The position numbers and the translations under genes were made by a program. From NCBI GenBank assembly GCA_038501785.1, contig JBAMJR010000260.1, positions 1,840,001-1,904,000 of the forward strand: a stretch of 64,000 nucleotides of DNA. The letters run 5' to 3'. The stretch is from Myoxocephalus aenaeus (Eukaryota; Chordata; Actinopteri; Perciformes; Cottidae). Positions 55,789 to 64,000 of the stretch are shown one piece after another (positions within the stretch are counted from its first letter, which is position 1; every line of letters begins with the position of its first letter). A model generated the notes under the pieces. The model was not told where the DNA came from. It searched no databases and saw only the letters and a list, made by a program, of their open reading frames with translations.

Positions 55789-57249
55789 CACTTTGGGGTC
55801 TGGGGGTCAATTTCTTGATTTCTCGATTTTACATACCTTTTAAATTCTCCTTTTTAAAGTCACTAGCATATGATACATACTCATGTGTTGTATATCAAAA
55901 ATTACAGAACAATCTCAGCCATCTATATAATGAGGCACCATTGTCCCAAAGGCACAAGTGTAAAGAGAAAATATGACTAAAGCTGAAAAATGGAATCTTG
56001 ATTTTGGAAATGTTTCATATTTGTTGTGAAAACATAACTTTACTCAGGTGGGATAGCGGTTTTGGTGATGGAAATTGGTTTACCAAAGGTCTTAGGTTCA
56101 CAAAAGCAGTGGAATATATGAATAAAATGGTAGACACATGTAATGTAATGTCTAAAACCAAATGTATTATTATATGGTGGGGATGATGAGCTGTGGCTGG
56201 CTTTGCGGCCTGCTAGGTGATGTGTTGGCAGGCAGACGGACAGGGAGACTGCTGCAGCGATGCTGCATGTTGTCCTCTGGACCCTCACAGCTCTGAATCC
56301 ACTCTGTAAAATACATTAATACAGTCATTATGAGTTCACTGAAAGAAAGTTAACGGTGATAGGGACAACAGTTGATTACCACCGTTCATAGCTGTAGTCA
56401 GCTATCTCCGTTAGCTCTCGCCGTGTTAGCAGCACCTAACGTGACATAAACACTACAGTAGTAACGATTAACGGAGATCCAGCGCTACTAGGCTTACTAA
56501 GTTCACTGTAAGAAAGTTAACGGTGATAGGGACAACAGTTGATTATGCACCGTTCAGTCATAGACACGGAAGATAACAGCCAACACGGCATTGTGTAGTG
56601 ACGTGCTAAAGCTACGAAGCTATCGTCAACAAACACGTTATTTACGGTCTTACAAACACATAATGGAGGTCCAACACTACTGGTCGTAATATGTTCACTG
56701 TAAGAAAGTTAACGGTGATAGAGACAACAGTTGATTATGCACCGTTCAGTCATAGACACGGAAGATAACAGCCAACACGGCACTATGTAGTGACGTGCTA
56801 ACGCTAAGCTATCGTCAACACACAAACGTTATTTACGGTCTTACAAACACATAATGGAGGTCCAACACTACTGGTCGTACTATGTTTACTGTAATAGGGA
56901 CAACAATTGAATACTCACCGTTCAGTCTCACAGAAACGCTGTAGCCAGCTATCTGGCCCGTTGGCTCCGGCTAGCTCCTTGTTAGTGAATCCTTCAGCTC
57001 TGAAGCTGTGCAGTCAGTCCCCTCCAATATAGCTCTGCTCAGGACTCTTTGCTTGGCATCTTCTGACTCGCAGTGAAGCTTTGCACGCCTCATACATGTC
57101 CATGTTTAGATGCTCAGACGCGGAAGTGGAAACCATATCCACCAGATTTGAAACCATATCTCTGTGACGTATTATTGTGACGATATAATTTTATTAAAAA
57201 ATTGAAACACTTGGTTTAACGCTTCGAAGCAGGCCCCGCCCCCAAAGGG
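55789..57249 (-). mobile_element. piggyBac-type element, copy 3 (CTAA-flanked, inverted)
   Basis: Flanked by CTAA at 55785-55788 and 57250-57253. Ends CACTTTGGGGTCTGGGG and (complement) CCCTTTGGGGGCGGGG. The first 400 bp are the reverse complement of the 3' part of copies 1 and 2 (for example ggtttaccaaaggtcttagg). The rest is unrelated to them and contains tandem repeats of about 190 bp. Removing the element and one CTAA joins the two gag pieces in frame (Leu-Arg encoded by CTAAGA), so the target really was CTAA. Confidence 0.85.
56336..56920. repeat. About 190-bp tandem repeat within piggyBac copy 3
   Basis: Words gttcactgtaagaaagttaa, gacaacagttgattatgcac, cacggaagataacagccaac and cttacaaacacataatggag recur at about 56336, 56501, 56694 and (partial) 56885. 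The two middle copies are nearly identical. Confidence 0.85.
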
Positions 57250-57253
57250 CTAA

Positions 57254-57480
57254 GACAGAACCAAAGGAGTGTGGCGGATTACTCGGTGGAGTTCCGGATT
57301 GTGGCAGTGGAGTCCGGATGGGGTGACAAGGCGTTACGAGGTGTTTTCCCACACAGCTAGTCGGAACAACTTAAGGACAAACTTGCTGTTCGTGACGAGT
57401 CTGACTCACTGGACGTGGTGATTAAACTGGCTATCACACTCGATGATCGTATTCGGGAGAGACGCCAGGAGAGGAACTTC
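57254..57480 (+). pseudogene. gypsy gag, C-terminal piece
   Basis: Resumes gag after piggyBac copy 3: SVADYSVEFRIVAVESGWG, a part near 57335 where the frame is disturbed (LRGVFPHS-like), then KLAVRDESDSLDVVIKLAIT and LDDRIRERRQER. A CCHC zinc knuckle, usual at this place, is not seen; the sequence passes directly to the protease, so it was probably deleted. Confidence 0.7.
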
Positions 57481-57855
57481 GAGCCCTGCACTCTGCAATT
57501 CCAGACTCAGAACTCAAATCCCGACACAGGTCTTAAACAGCTGTCTTTGCCTTTATTCGCTTTGATTGACTCTGGTGCCGAGCATAGTTTTTTGGACTCT
57601 GACGTGGTTTCTCAGGCAGGCATCAGAACTGTACCTCTAGATCCTCCAGTCAGGCTTTGTGCTTTAGACGGCAAATCCCTGGCTCTTGTCACTCACCGCA
57701 CTGAGCCCCTGTCCCTTATTTTGTCTGGTAACCACCGGGAGTTAATTCAGTTTTTTGTTTTTTCCGCCCCTAAGACTCCCCTAGTTCTCGGACATCTGTG
57801 GCTGAAGCAACATAACCCTCACATTGACTGGACCACAAGTAAGATCAGTGAATAG
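57481..57855 (+). pseudogene. gypsy aspartic protease
   Basis: Retroviral-type aspartic protease with the catalytic LIDSGAEHSFLD motif (about 57565-57600; DSG triad), then a flap-like part and LVLGHLWLKQHNPHIDW. In an intact element it would cleave the gag-pol polyprotein. A TAG near 57853-57855 ends the frame. Confidence 0.8.
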
Positions 57856-57891
57856 AGTAGTTTCTGTCATTCATCCTGCCTGCAGTCCGCG

Positions 57892-59046
57892 TTGCCTCCA
57901 ATAGGGGTCAGTGTCGCTCTCCCGGAGTCTGCCCCTCCTGATCTGTCTATTGTGCCTGCGGAGTATCATGACCTCGGTGAGGTATTCAGCAAGAGTAAGG
58001 CGCTCTCTTTGCCACCCCATCGTCTTTACAATTGTGCTATCGAGCTGCTACTGGGTTCCACCTTGCCCACTAGTCGCTTGTATAACGACCTGAGAGAGAG
58101 ACAATGGAGACATATATTAATGACTCACTGGCTGCTGGTATTATCAGACCATCCTCCTCACCTCTAGGGGCAGGTTTTTTCTTTGTCAGTAAAAAGGATA
58201 AGACTCTCCACCCATGTATTGACTTTCGGGGCTTGAACAACATCACTGTTAAGAATAAGTACCCTCTGCCGCTAATCAGTTCTGCCTTCGAACCTCTACA
58301 GGGAGCCACCATCTTCAGCAAACTGGACCTAAGGAACGCTTACCATCTGGTACGAATTTGTGATGGAGACGAGTGGAAGATGGCCTTCAATACACCACTA
58401 GGCCACTTCGAGTACCTGGTAATGCCTTTCGGACTGACCAACGCACCTGCAGTGTTCCAAGCGTTGGTGAACTATGTTTTGAGGGATTTTTTTTAACCGT
58501 TTTGTCTTTGTTTACCTTGATGACATTTTGATTTATTCCTGTGATCTCTCAGAACATCAACATCATGTCCGTCAAGTACTCCAGAGACTAGTGGAGAACA
58601 AATTGTTTGTAAAAGCCGAGAAGTGCGAGTTTCATGTCGGCTCCGTGGGATTTCTCGGCTACATCATCGAGAGTGGGCAGGTGAGGACGGACCCGGAGAA
58701 GATCAAAGCGGTGGCAGAGTGGCCCGAACTCTCCTCCAGGAAGCTGTTGCAACGGTTCCTCGGTTTCGCCAACTTTTATCGCTGTTTTATCCGGGACTAC
58801 AGCAGAATTGCTGCGCCTTTGACCAGACTCACCTCTTCTGCTGTTCCTTTCCGGTGGTCTCCTGAGGCGGATCGAGCTTTCGCATTATTGAAGGACCGCT
58901 TCACCTCCGCACCCATTCTGGTGCAACCTGACTCTTCTCTGCAGTTTGTGGTTGAGGTTGACGCCTCAGACATTGGGGTGGGGGCAGTTCTCTCTCAACA
59001 CTCAGGGCCTGGTCAGAAGTTGCATCCATGTGCTTTCTTTTCTTGA
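57892..59046 (+). pseudogene. gypsy reverse transcriptase and start of RNase H
   Basis: Reverse transcriptase of Ty3/gypsy type: FFVSKKDKTLHPCIDFRGLN, SKLDLRNAYHLVRI, MPFGLTNAPAVFQ, then the catalytic YLDD at 58513-58524, then GFLGYIIESGQVRTDPEKI and FRWSPEADRAFALLKD. A run of eight T (58487-58494) gives a stop just before YLDD; seven T would keep the frame, so a one-base expansion inactivated it. RNase H starts with VVEVDASDIGVGAVLSQ and the frame ends at TGA 59044-59046. The N-terminal part has another frame break near 58090. Confidence 0.88.
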
Positions 59047-59265
59047 CGCCTGTCTCCAGCAGAGAGCAATTATGATGTGGGTAACCGGGAACTACTGGCG
59101 GTGAAGTTGGCTCTAGAGGAGTGGAGACATTGGCTGGAGGCAGCAGAGACCCATTTCATTGTGTGGACGGACCACAAGAATCTTGCCTACATCCAGTCGG
59201 CCAAACGGCTGAATTCCCGTCAGGCCCGGTGGGCATTATTCTTTGGCCATTTCAACTTTACCTAA
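59047..59265 (+). pseudogene. gypsy RNase H, continued
   Basis: After the TGA at 59044 the frame continues with NYDVGNRELLAVKLALEEWR, VWTDHKNLAYIQ and RQARWALFFGHFNFT, then stops at 59263-59265. The following linker found in intact elements (Y-R-P-G-x-K-N and a Leu-Ser-Arg block) is missing, which indicates an internal deletion that joins RNase H to integrase. Confidence 0.8.
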
Positions 59266-60185
59266 CCCGCTCTCAGGTCCTTCAGTGGGGACATGCCTCT
59301 CGGTTCGCTTGCCATCCAGGGATTAGTCGGACGTTGTCTCTCCTCAGACAACTTTTCTGGTGGCCTACCATTGATAAGGACACTAAGGGATATGTCCTTG
59401 CCTGCCCGGTTTGTGCCCGCGGTAAGACCTCTCACCGACCTCCTATTGGGTTGCTCCGCCCCTTACCAACGCCTGGTCGTCCTTGGTCTCACATCGGCGT
59501 GGACTTCGTCACTGGTCTTCCCCTTTCGGATGGCATGACCACAATACTCACTATTGTGGACCGGTTCTCCAATGCCGCCCATTTCATTGGGCTTCCTAAG
59601 CTTCCTTCTGCCTGTGAGACTGCGGTCCTCCTGATGAATCATGTTTTCCGCCTTCATGGCATTCCATTAGACATCGTCTCAGACCGTGGCCCAGGTTTGG
59701 AAGTCATTCTGCCACGCTCTGGGAGCTACAGTCAGCCTGTCGTCTGGTTTTCACCCACAGACTAATAGACAGACTGAGAGGGCAAATCAGGATCTGGAGT
59801 CCGCCCTTCGTTGTGTTGCCGCTTCAAATCCAACGTCTTGGAATACTCACCTAAATTGGATAGAGTATGCACACAACTCTCTCTCTCATCCTCTGCCACT
59901 GGTGTTTCTCCGTTCGAGGGATCGTTGGGCTATCAACCCCCACTGTTCCGAGCACAGGAGGAGGAGTTGGCAGTTCCATCTGTGCAACATCATCTTCGAC
60001 GCTGTCACAAGATTTGGAAGGACACCAAGGCAGCGCTGTTAAGAACAGCTGAGAGAAACAAGAGGATTGCGGATCGTCACCGAACCCTGGCTCCCAACTA
60101 CTCACCAGGTCAGAGTGTTTGGTTATCTTCTAAAGACATTCCATTGAAAACTGATTCCAGGAAATTAACACCACGTTTCATCTAG
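59266..60185 (+). pseudogene. gypsy integrase, broken and C-terminally truncated
   Basis: Zinc-binding HHCC part (HASRFACHPGISRT, LACPVCARG), then the DDE core: first Asp in SHIGVDFVTGLP, second in IVSDRGP, Glu in QTNRQTERANQDLE. A small deletion directly after SDRGP shifts the frame (about 59692), and another shift near 59845 precedes the last part (SPFEGSLGYQPPLF, DRHRTLAPNYSPGQSVWLSS). The chromodomain-type end is missing because the sequence switches to Tc1 at 60186. Confidence 0.85.
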
Positions 60186-60860
60186 GGAGATGGGAAAAAG
60201 TTCCACAAAGTCAACTATCACTGCAGCCCTCCACCAGTCGGGGCTTTATGGCAGAGCGGCCCGACGGAAGCCTCTCCTCACTGCAAGACATATGAAAGCC
60301 CGCATAGAGTTTGCCAAAAAACACATGAAGGACTCCCAGACTATGAGAAATAAGATTCTCTGGTCTGATGAGACCAAGATTGAACTTTTTGGCGTTAATT
60401 CTAAGCGGTATGTGTGGAGAAAACCAGGCACTGCTCATCACTTGCCCAATACAATCCCAACAGTGAAACATGGTGGTGGCAGCATCATGCTATGGGGGTG
60501 TTTTTCAGCTGCAGGGACAGGACGACTGGTTGCAATTAAAGGAAAGATGAATGCGGCCAAGTACAGAGATATCCTGGAAGAAAACCTCTTCCAGAGTGCT
60601 CTGGTCAATGACCCTAAGCACACAGCTAAAATAACAAAGGAGTGGCTTTGGAACAACTCTGACCATTCTTGACTGGCCCAGCCAGAGCCCTGACCTAAAC
60701 CCAATTGAGCATGGAGAGACCTGAAAATGGCTGTGCACCAACGTTCACCATCCAACCTGACTGAACTGGAGAGGATCTGCAAGGAAGAATGGCAGAGGAT
60801 CTCCAAATCAGGTGTGAAAAACTTGCATCATTCCCAACAAGACTCCTGGCTATACTAGCT
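60186..60860 (+). pseudogene. Tc1 transposase, C-terminal part
   Basis: Starts within the coding region: MGKSSTKSTITAALHQSGLY and KARIEFAKKHMKDSQT, then KILWSDETKIELFG with the first catalytic Asp, GGGSIMLWGCFSAAGTGRLV, NDPKHTAKITKEWL, and after a frameshift near 60665 SQSPDLNPIEH with the catalytic Glu. Sequence before NDPKHTA is shortened, and the second catalytic Asp (QQDNDPKHT in the family) is replaced by Val (ALVNDPKHT). The DNA-binding paired-like domains are gone. Inactive. Confidence 0.88.
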
Positions 60861-61499
60861 CAAAAGGGTGCTTCTACTCAATACTGAGCAAAGGGTCTGA
60901 ATACTTATGACCATGTGATATTTCAGTTTTTCTTTTTTAATAGATTTGCAAAAAATTCTACATTTCTGTTTTTTTGTCAAGATGGGGTGCTGAGTGTACA
61001 TTAATGAGAAATAAAATGAACTTTTTTGATTTTAGCAAATGGCTGCAATGAAACAAAGAGTGACACATTTAAAGGGGTCTGAATACTTTCCGTACCCACT
61101 GTATATCAGCTGCTGCAGTATTTTTCTTAGATTCTTCAAGACTTTGTGATCTTGGAATTTCCACGTAACAATAACCCAGAATGCCAGCGGAGAGTCAAGC
61201 CTCAACCCAAACAAACTTCTTGTAACTGTGTTTTCCGACAGAACCTGAAGGCAATACAATTCTCTCTAATAATGAAGGAACTTCCAGTTTACATCGCATA
61301 AAACAAAGAAAATCTGTGCTCCTGCTCTCTCGTGGAAGAAGGAGAGTTTAATTCTTTTCCACGGCGTTGGGGGGGACGTCTGTTGTCTCCGTGGAAACAA
61401 TCAGCCATTTTGGATTCTCACAGAGAAGCTGATGGCACAAATGTGGCTGCCATCAATCAAAGTGTGGTTCCCCGTGGTGACGGCGGCGTCTGATCTAAG

Positions 61500-61567
<68 letters not shown>
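61500..61567. repeat. (CA)n microsatellite
   Basis: About 68 bp pure CA. Confidence 0.97.
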
Positions 61568-61569
<2 letters not shown>

Positions 61570-62298
61570 TTCCATCTTGTTATTTTCTACTACTATGGAA
61601 AATTATACTTTTTACTCCACGACATTCATTTCATAACATTCATTATTAGTTACTTTGCAGATTTATATAATAATAGTAAAAAATTATAATACATTATTAA
61701 ATGTAAAAAGGCGCAATAACTTGTGTATAAAATAATCTTTTGCTGCATGTTAATGTGTTCGGTTGTTTCCATAAATATATATCTATAAGAGGAAGCGACA
61801 AAAATACCACAAAAAAACTAAAATATAACGAACACAAAGCTATAACAAGAGTAACTGGGGTTCCCTGGTGGGGGAGCTAATGCTCCAGCCCTTGTTTTTA
61901 AGCAAGCAAGCACTGATAAACCAGTTCAGGTTTTTTCCATATGGCTTTCGCAGCTTTAAATTAACTCGCTGTAATTTTGTAGCTGTTCCAGGAAATCAAG
62001 TCGTATGTAATCCACGTAATCATGACCCAGGAAGTGGAAAGTCAGCAAAAAATCCACACAGAGAAAATAGGATGGAAACATAAAACAGTTTTTGACAGCT
62101 GTTCGTTCCCCTTTACTTTTATTAAACCTAAATATTAAAGTATTTTACTGTGAAAAGATTGTATTCTTGTACTTGAACTTTCGTAGGTATGAGGGAAGTT
62201 GACCCACTTCGATACGTTCCCAGCTGCAAATAGATTGCTCCGTGTCTGCAGAACAACTACTGACCCAAAATTACATGAAACGTGTTGTGCACATTCAT

Positions 62299-62790
62299 GC
62301 TCCCCAGAGGATGAACCATAATCATGTTGCTATTAAAACTCTCCTCTGGCGACACCAACCAGGGGGAAGTTTCAATCACAATCTGAGTAACATCGACAGC
62401 AATAGTGGGGCAAACTACCATAAAATGTGTATGCAGCGATTAAGCTCCCCAGAGGATGAACCACAATCATAATCTTGACCCTTTTAAACTCTCCTCTGGA
62501 AACACCAATCAGGGGCAACGTTTCAATCACAATCTGAGTAACATCGACAGCAATAGTGGGACAAACTACGATAAAATGTATATGCAGCGATTAAGCTCCC
62601 CAGAGGATGAACCCCATCATTTTGCTGACCCTTTTAAACTCTCCTCTGGCGACACCAATCGGGGCAAAGTTTCCATCTCGATCCAAGCAACATCGACAGC
62701 AATATTGGGGCATACTACCATAAAATGTATTTGCAGCTATTAAGCTCCCCAGAGGATGCACTCCAATCATGCACCTTCCTCTGGTGGCAC
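62299..62790. repeat. Tandem repeat of about 148 bp
   Basis: The word gctccccagaggatg starts at about 62299, 62444, 62595 and 62744, giving spacings of 145, 151 and 149 bp. Between them actctcctctgg, gcaacatcgacagcaata-type and ccataaaatgtatatgcagc-type words recur in the same order. About three and a third copies; divergence increases to the right. Confidence 0.92.
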
Positions 62791-64000
62791 CCTCAGGACA
62801 AACTCTAAAAATAGCTATCTGTCTATCTAGCTTGTATTTAGGTAGCGTGTCGTGTCTCTCTGCAGGGTTTTGGCTTTGAAAAGTTGTTTTTTTAAATATA
62901 ATTCTTCAGGCTGATTTCTGCATAAAGAATGAGGAGAAGATTTTGAGCTGAATTAAGGAACACGGAGCCGGAGAGAGCAGCTGAGTCTGCAGGAGGCTGA
63001 TTAACATTTAATACAGCTGAGAGACAGATAGACGGAGATGCTGCCGTCTGTCAGCGATGCTGAAGGAACTCGTATCTGCGCTGCTGTAAATGAAGAGAAA
63101 CAATATCACAACACTCAGACGTCTGATTACGATTTCCAGTCTCCTGTCTTCTCAAATAAAGATTTAATTCAAAGCCCCTGGAAGTATTTCTCCATAATTA
63201 AATGGTCATTTCTAGCTGTGCAACGGGCCATAAAACTCACGGTTCGGATCAGAGCACAGGAACAAAGGCAGCAAATATAACTTTAAGATCTCTGATCACA
63301 CTTTATTTACTCTAATAACCAATCATGAATTATCAATATTAACAGATACAGATCTTAGTTGTTTGATTACAGCAGCTGTAAAACAATCAAAAATACTAAA
63401 TGTTATACATATAATTCAAATGATGAGCAAGTAAAATATTGTATCTTTATGGATTAAAAAAAATCTTGTCATTAGTAGCTTTATTTATGTATTATTAAAA
63501 CTACAGCAAACTGCTCATATTTCATCTCTAATATATATTTATGTTGTGATCTGGATCTATTCTAGTTTATCACCAACGCTACATTTTAGATTACATGTGA
63601 ACGCATGACGAGAACGTAAAAATTTACCTTCAGCCAGTTCATATGTTCACTGAGCAGAGCCTGAACGCATCATGAGGTTAACTGCCTGTCCACCGTCATT
63701 CTACACTTAAAGTCCAGTTTACTCATCACAGCCAAAACTGTTGCATCATCTTCTGTGGGTTTCTAAAGTTTGAAAAAAAAACACTGACGATGTCAACATG
63801 GATCTAATTAAAGACACCATCGTGTTGCATTCATGGAAATTGTAATTTGGCGGCTTGATCATGGATAAAAGTCACGATTCCTCTTCTTTTTTTCCGTTTC
63901 ATCTTGTGAGTTTTTCAACGAAGCAAAAACCTAACTTTGTAATGCAATGAATGCCAATTAATGCCACTGTGTCCGATTACAAATTCTCGCTGTTACTCGG

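Larger units (their letters stand above)
51792..60185 (+). mobile_element. Ty3/gypsy LTR retrotransposon, degenerate and 3'-truncated
   Basis: Starts with a 5' LTR (TG...CA, about 494 bp), then gag, protease, reverse transcriptase, RNase H and integrase in that order on the plus strand. The order protease-RT-RNaseH-integrase is that of Ty3/gypsy (Metaviridae). No envelope gene is seen. Integrase stops at SRKLTPRFI and the next base belongs to Tc1 transposase, so the 3' end and 3' LTR are lost. Two transposons interrupt gag (52457-55420 and 55789-57249). Stops, frameshifts and deletions occur in every domain. Confidence 0.9.
47143..61101 (+). mobile_element. Old Tc1-type transposon, split by nested insertions
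   Basis: Both ends read CAGTGGGTACGGAAAG (right end as its complement), each bordered by TA (47141-47142 and 61102-61103). The left terminal repeat is split: its first six bases sit at 47143-47148, before a hAT insertion, and it continues from 51554. The terminal repeat is about 220 bp (51556-51778 and about 60890-61101) and matches closely between ends. The interior is replaced by a Ty3/gypsy element from about 51792 to 60185. A transposase fragment remains on the plus strand at 60186-60860. Only about 1.2 kb of the 14-kb span is Tc1 sequence. Confidence 0.88.
61102..64000. other. Flank beyond the Tc1 nest, no genes seen
   Basis: AT-rich DNA without recognised coding sequence. It contains a (CA)n array at 61500-61567 and the tandem repeat at 62299-62790. 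Nothing else was identified. Confidence 0.6.

Noticed and set aside
51792..60185. Endogenous retrovirus instead of a gypsy retrotransposon
   Set aside because: Domain order and motifs fit Ty3/gypsy, there is no envelope-like reading frame, and integrase is truncated before any further gene.

Overview
The window looks like nuclear DNA of a teleost fish, probably a percomorph, although the species cannot be fixed from sequence alone. The evidence is short exons with GT-AG borders in long introns, very many long (GT)n/(CA)n, (GA)n and (TTC)n arrays, and fish-type transposons (Tc1, hAT, piggyBac, PIF/Harbinger, Ty3/gypsy, L2-like LINE).

Host gene. The only host gene I can support is the 5' half of the coding region of a myt1l orthologue (myelin transcription factor 1-like, a neuronal CCHHC zinc-finger repressor). 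It lies on the minus strand and runs from the ATG at 23116 down to 362. Seven coding exons can be joined with matching phases: 23116-23062, 21917-21884, 16912-16850, 7706-7198, 5373-4668, 3043-2628 and 496-362. They encode about 639 residues: the N-terminal RTRSKGVR-like basic start, zinc finger 1 split across an intron, a long Glu/Asp tract, a His-Gly dipeptide tract, the LVAKSLLNLGKIAEDAAY-type conserved block, the LEEQLSP to LEKAIALE block, and zinc finger 2. The remaining fingers, the MYT1 domain, the coiled coil and the 3' end lie beyond position 1. The ATG follows a splice acceptor directly, so the promoter and 5' UTR exons lie upstream, at higher coordinates, and were not located with confidence.

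Layout. 1-23.1 kb: myt1l exons and introns, with a decayed Harbinger element (9.08-10.41 kb), a foldback element (8.5-9.0 kb), LINE-like remnants and microsatellites, including a 1.2-kb polypurine tract (17.8-19.0 kb). 23.1-47.1 kb: presumed 5' UTR intron or upstream DNA without host coding sequence. It holds a piggyBac-type element interrupted by a hAT (26.29-29.06 kb), a MADF-containing palindromic element (37.4-37.9 kb), dense GT/CA/CT/TTC arrays and a 0.9-kb polypyrimidine tract. 47.14-61.10 kb: one old Tc1 element split by a nest of later insertions. A hAT sits in its left terminal repeat and holds a Harbinger, which holds an L2-like LINE. A Ty3/gypsy retrotransposon sits in its interior and holds a PIF/Harbinger-like element, which holds a piggyBac, and separately a second piggyBac. 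61.1-64.0 kb: non-coding flank with a (CA)n array and a tandem repeat of about 148 bp.

No complete, active-looking transposon gene was seen; every transposase or polyprotein is truncated, frameshifted or missing catalytic residues. The main points of interest are the nested insertions, whose order can be read from target-site duplications and restored reading frames, two piggyBac insertions flanked by CTAA rather than TTAA, large palindromes special to one Harbinger copy, and the His-Gly tract inside Myt1l.
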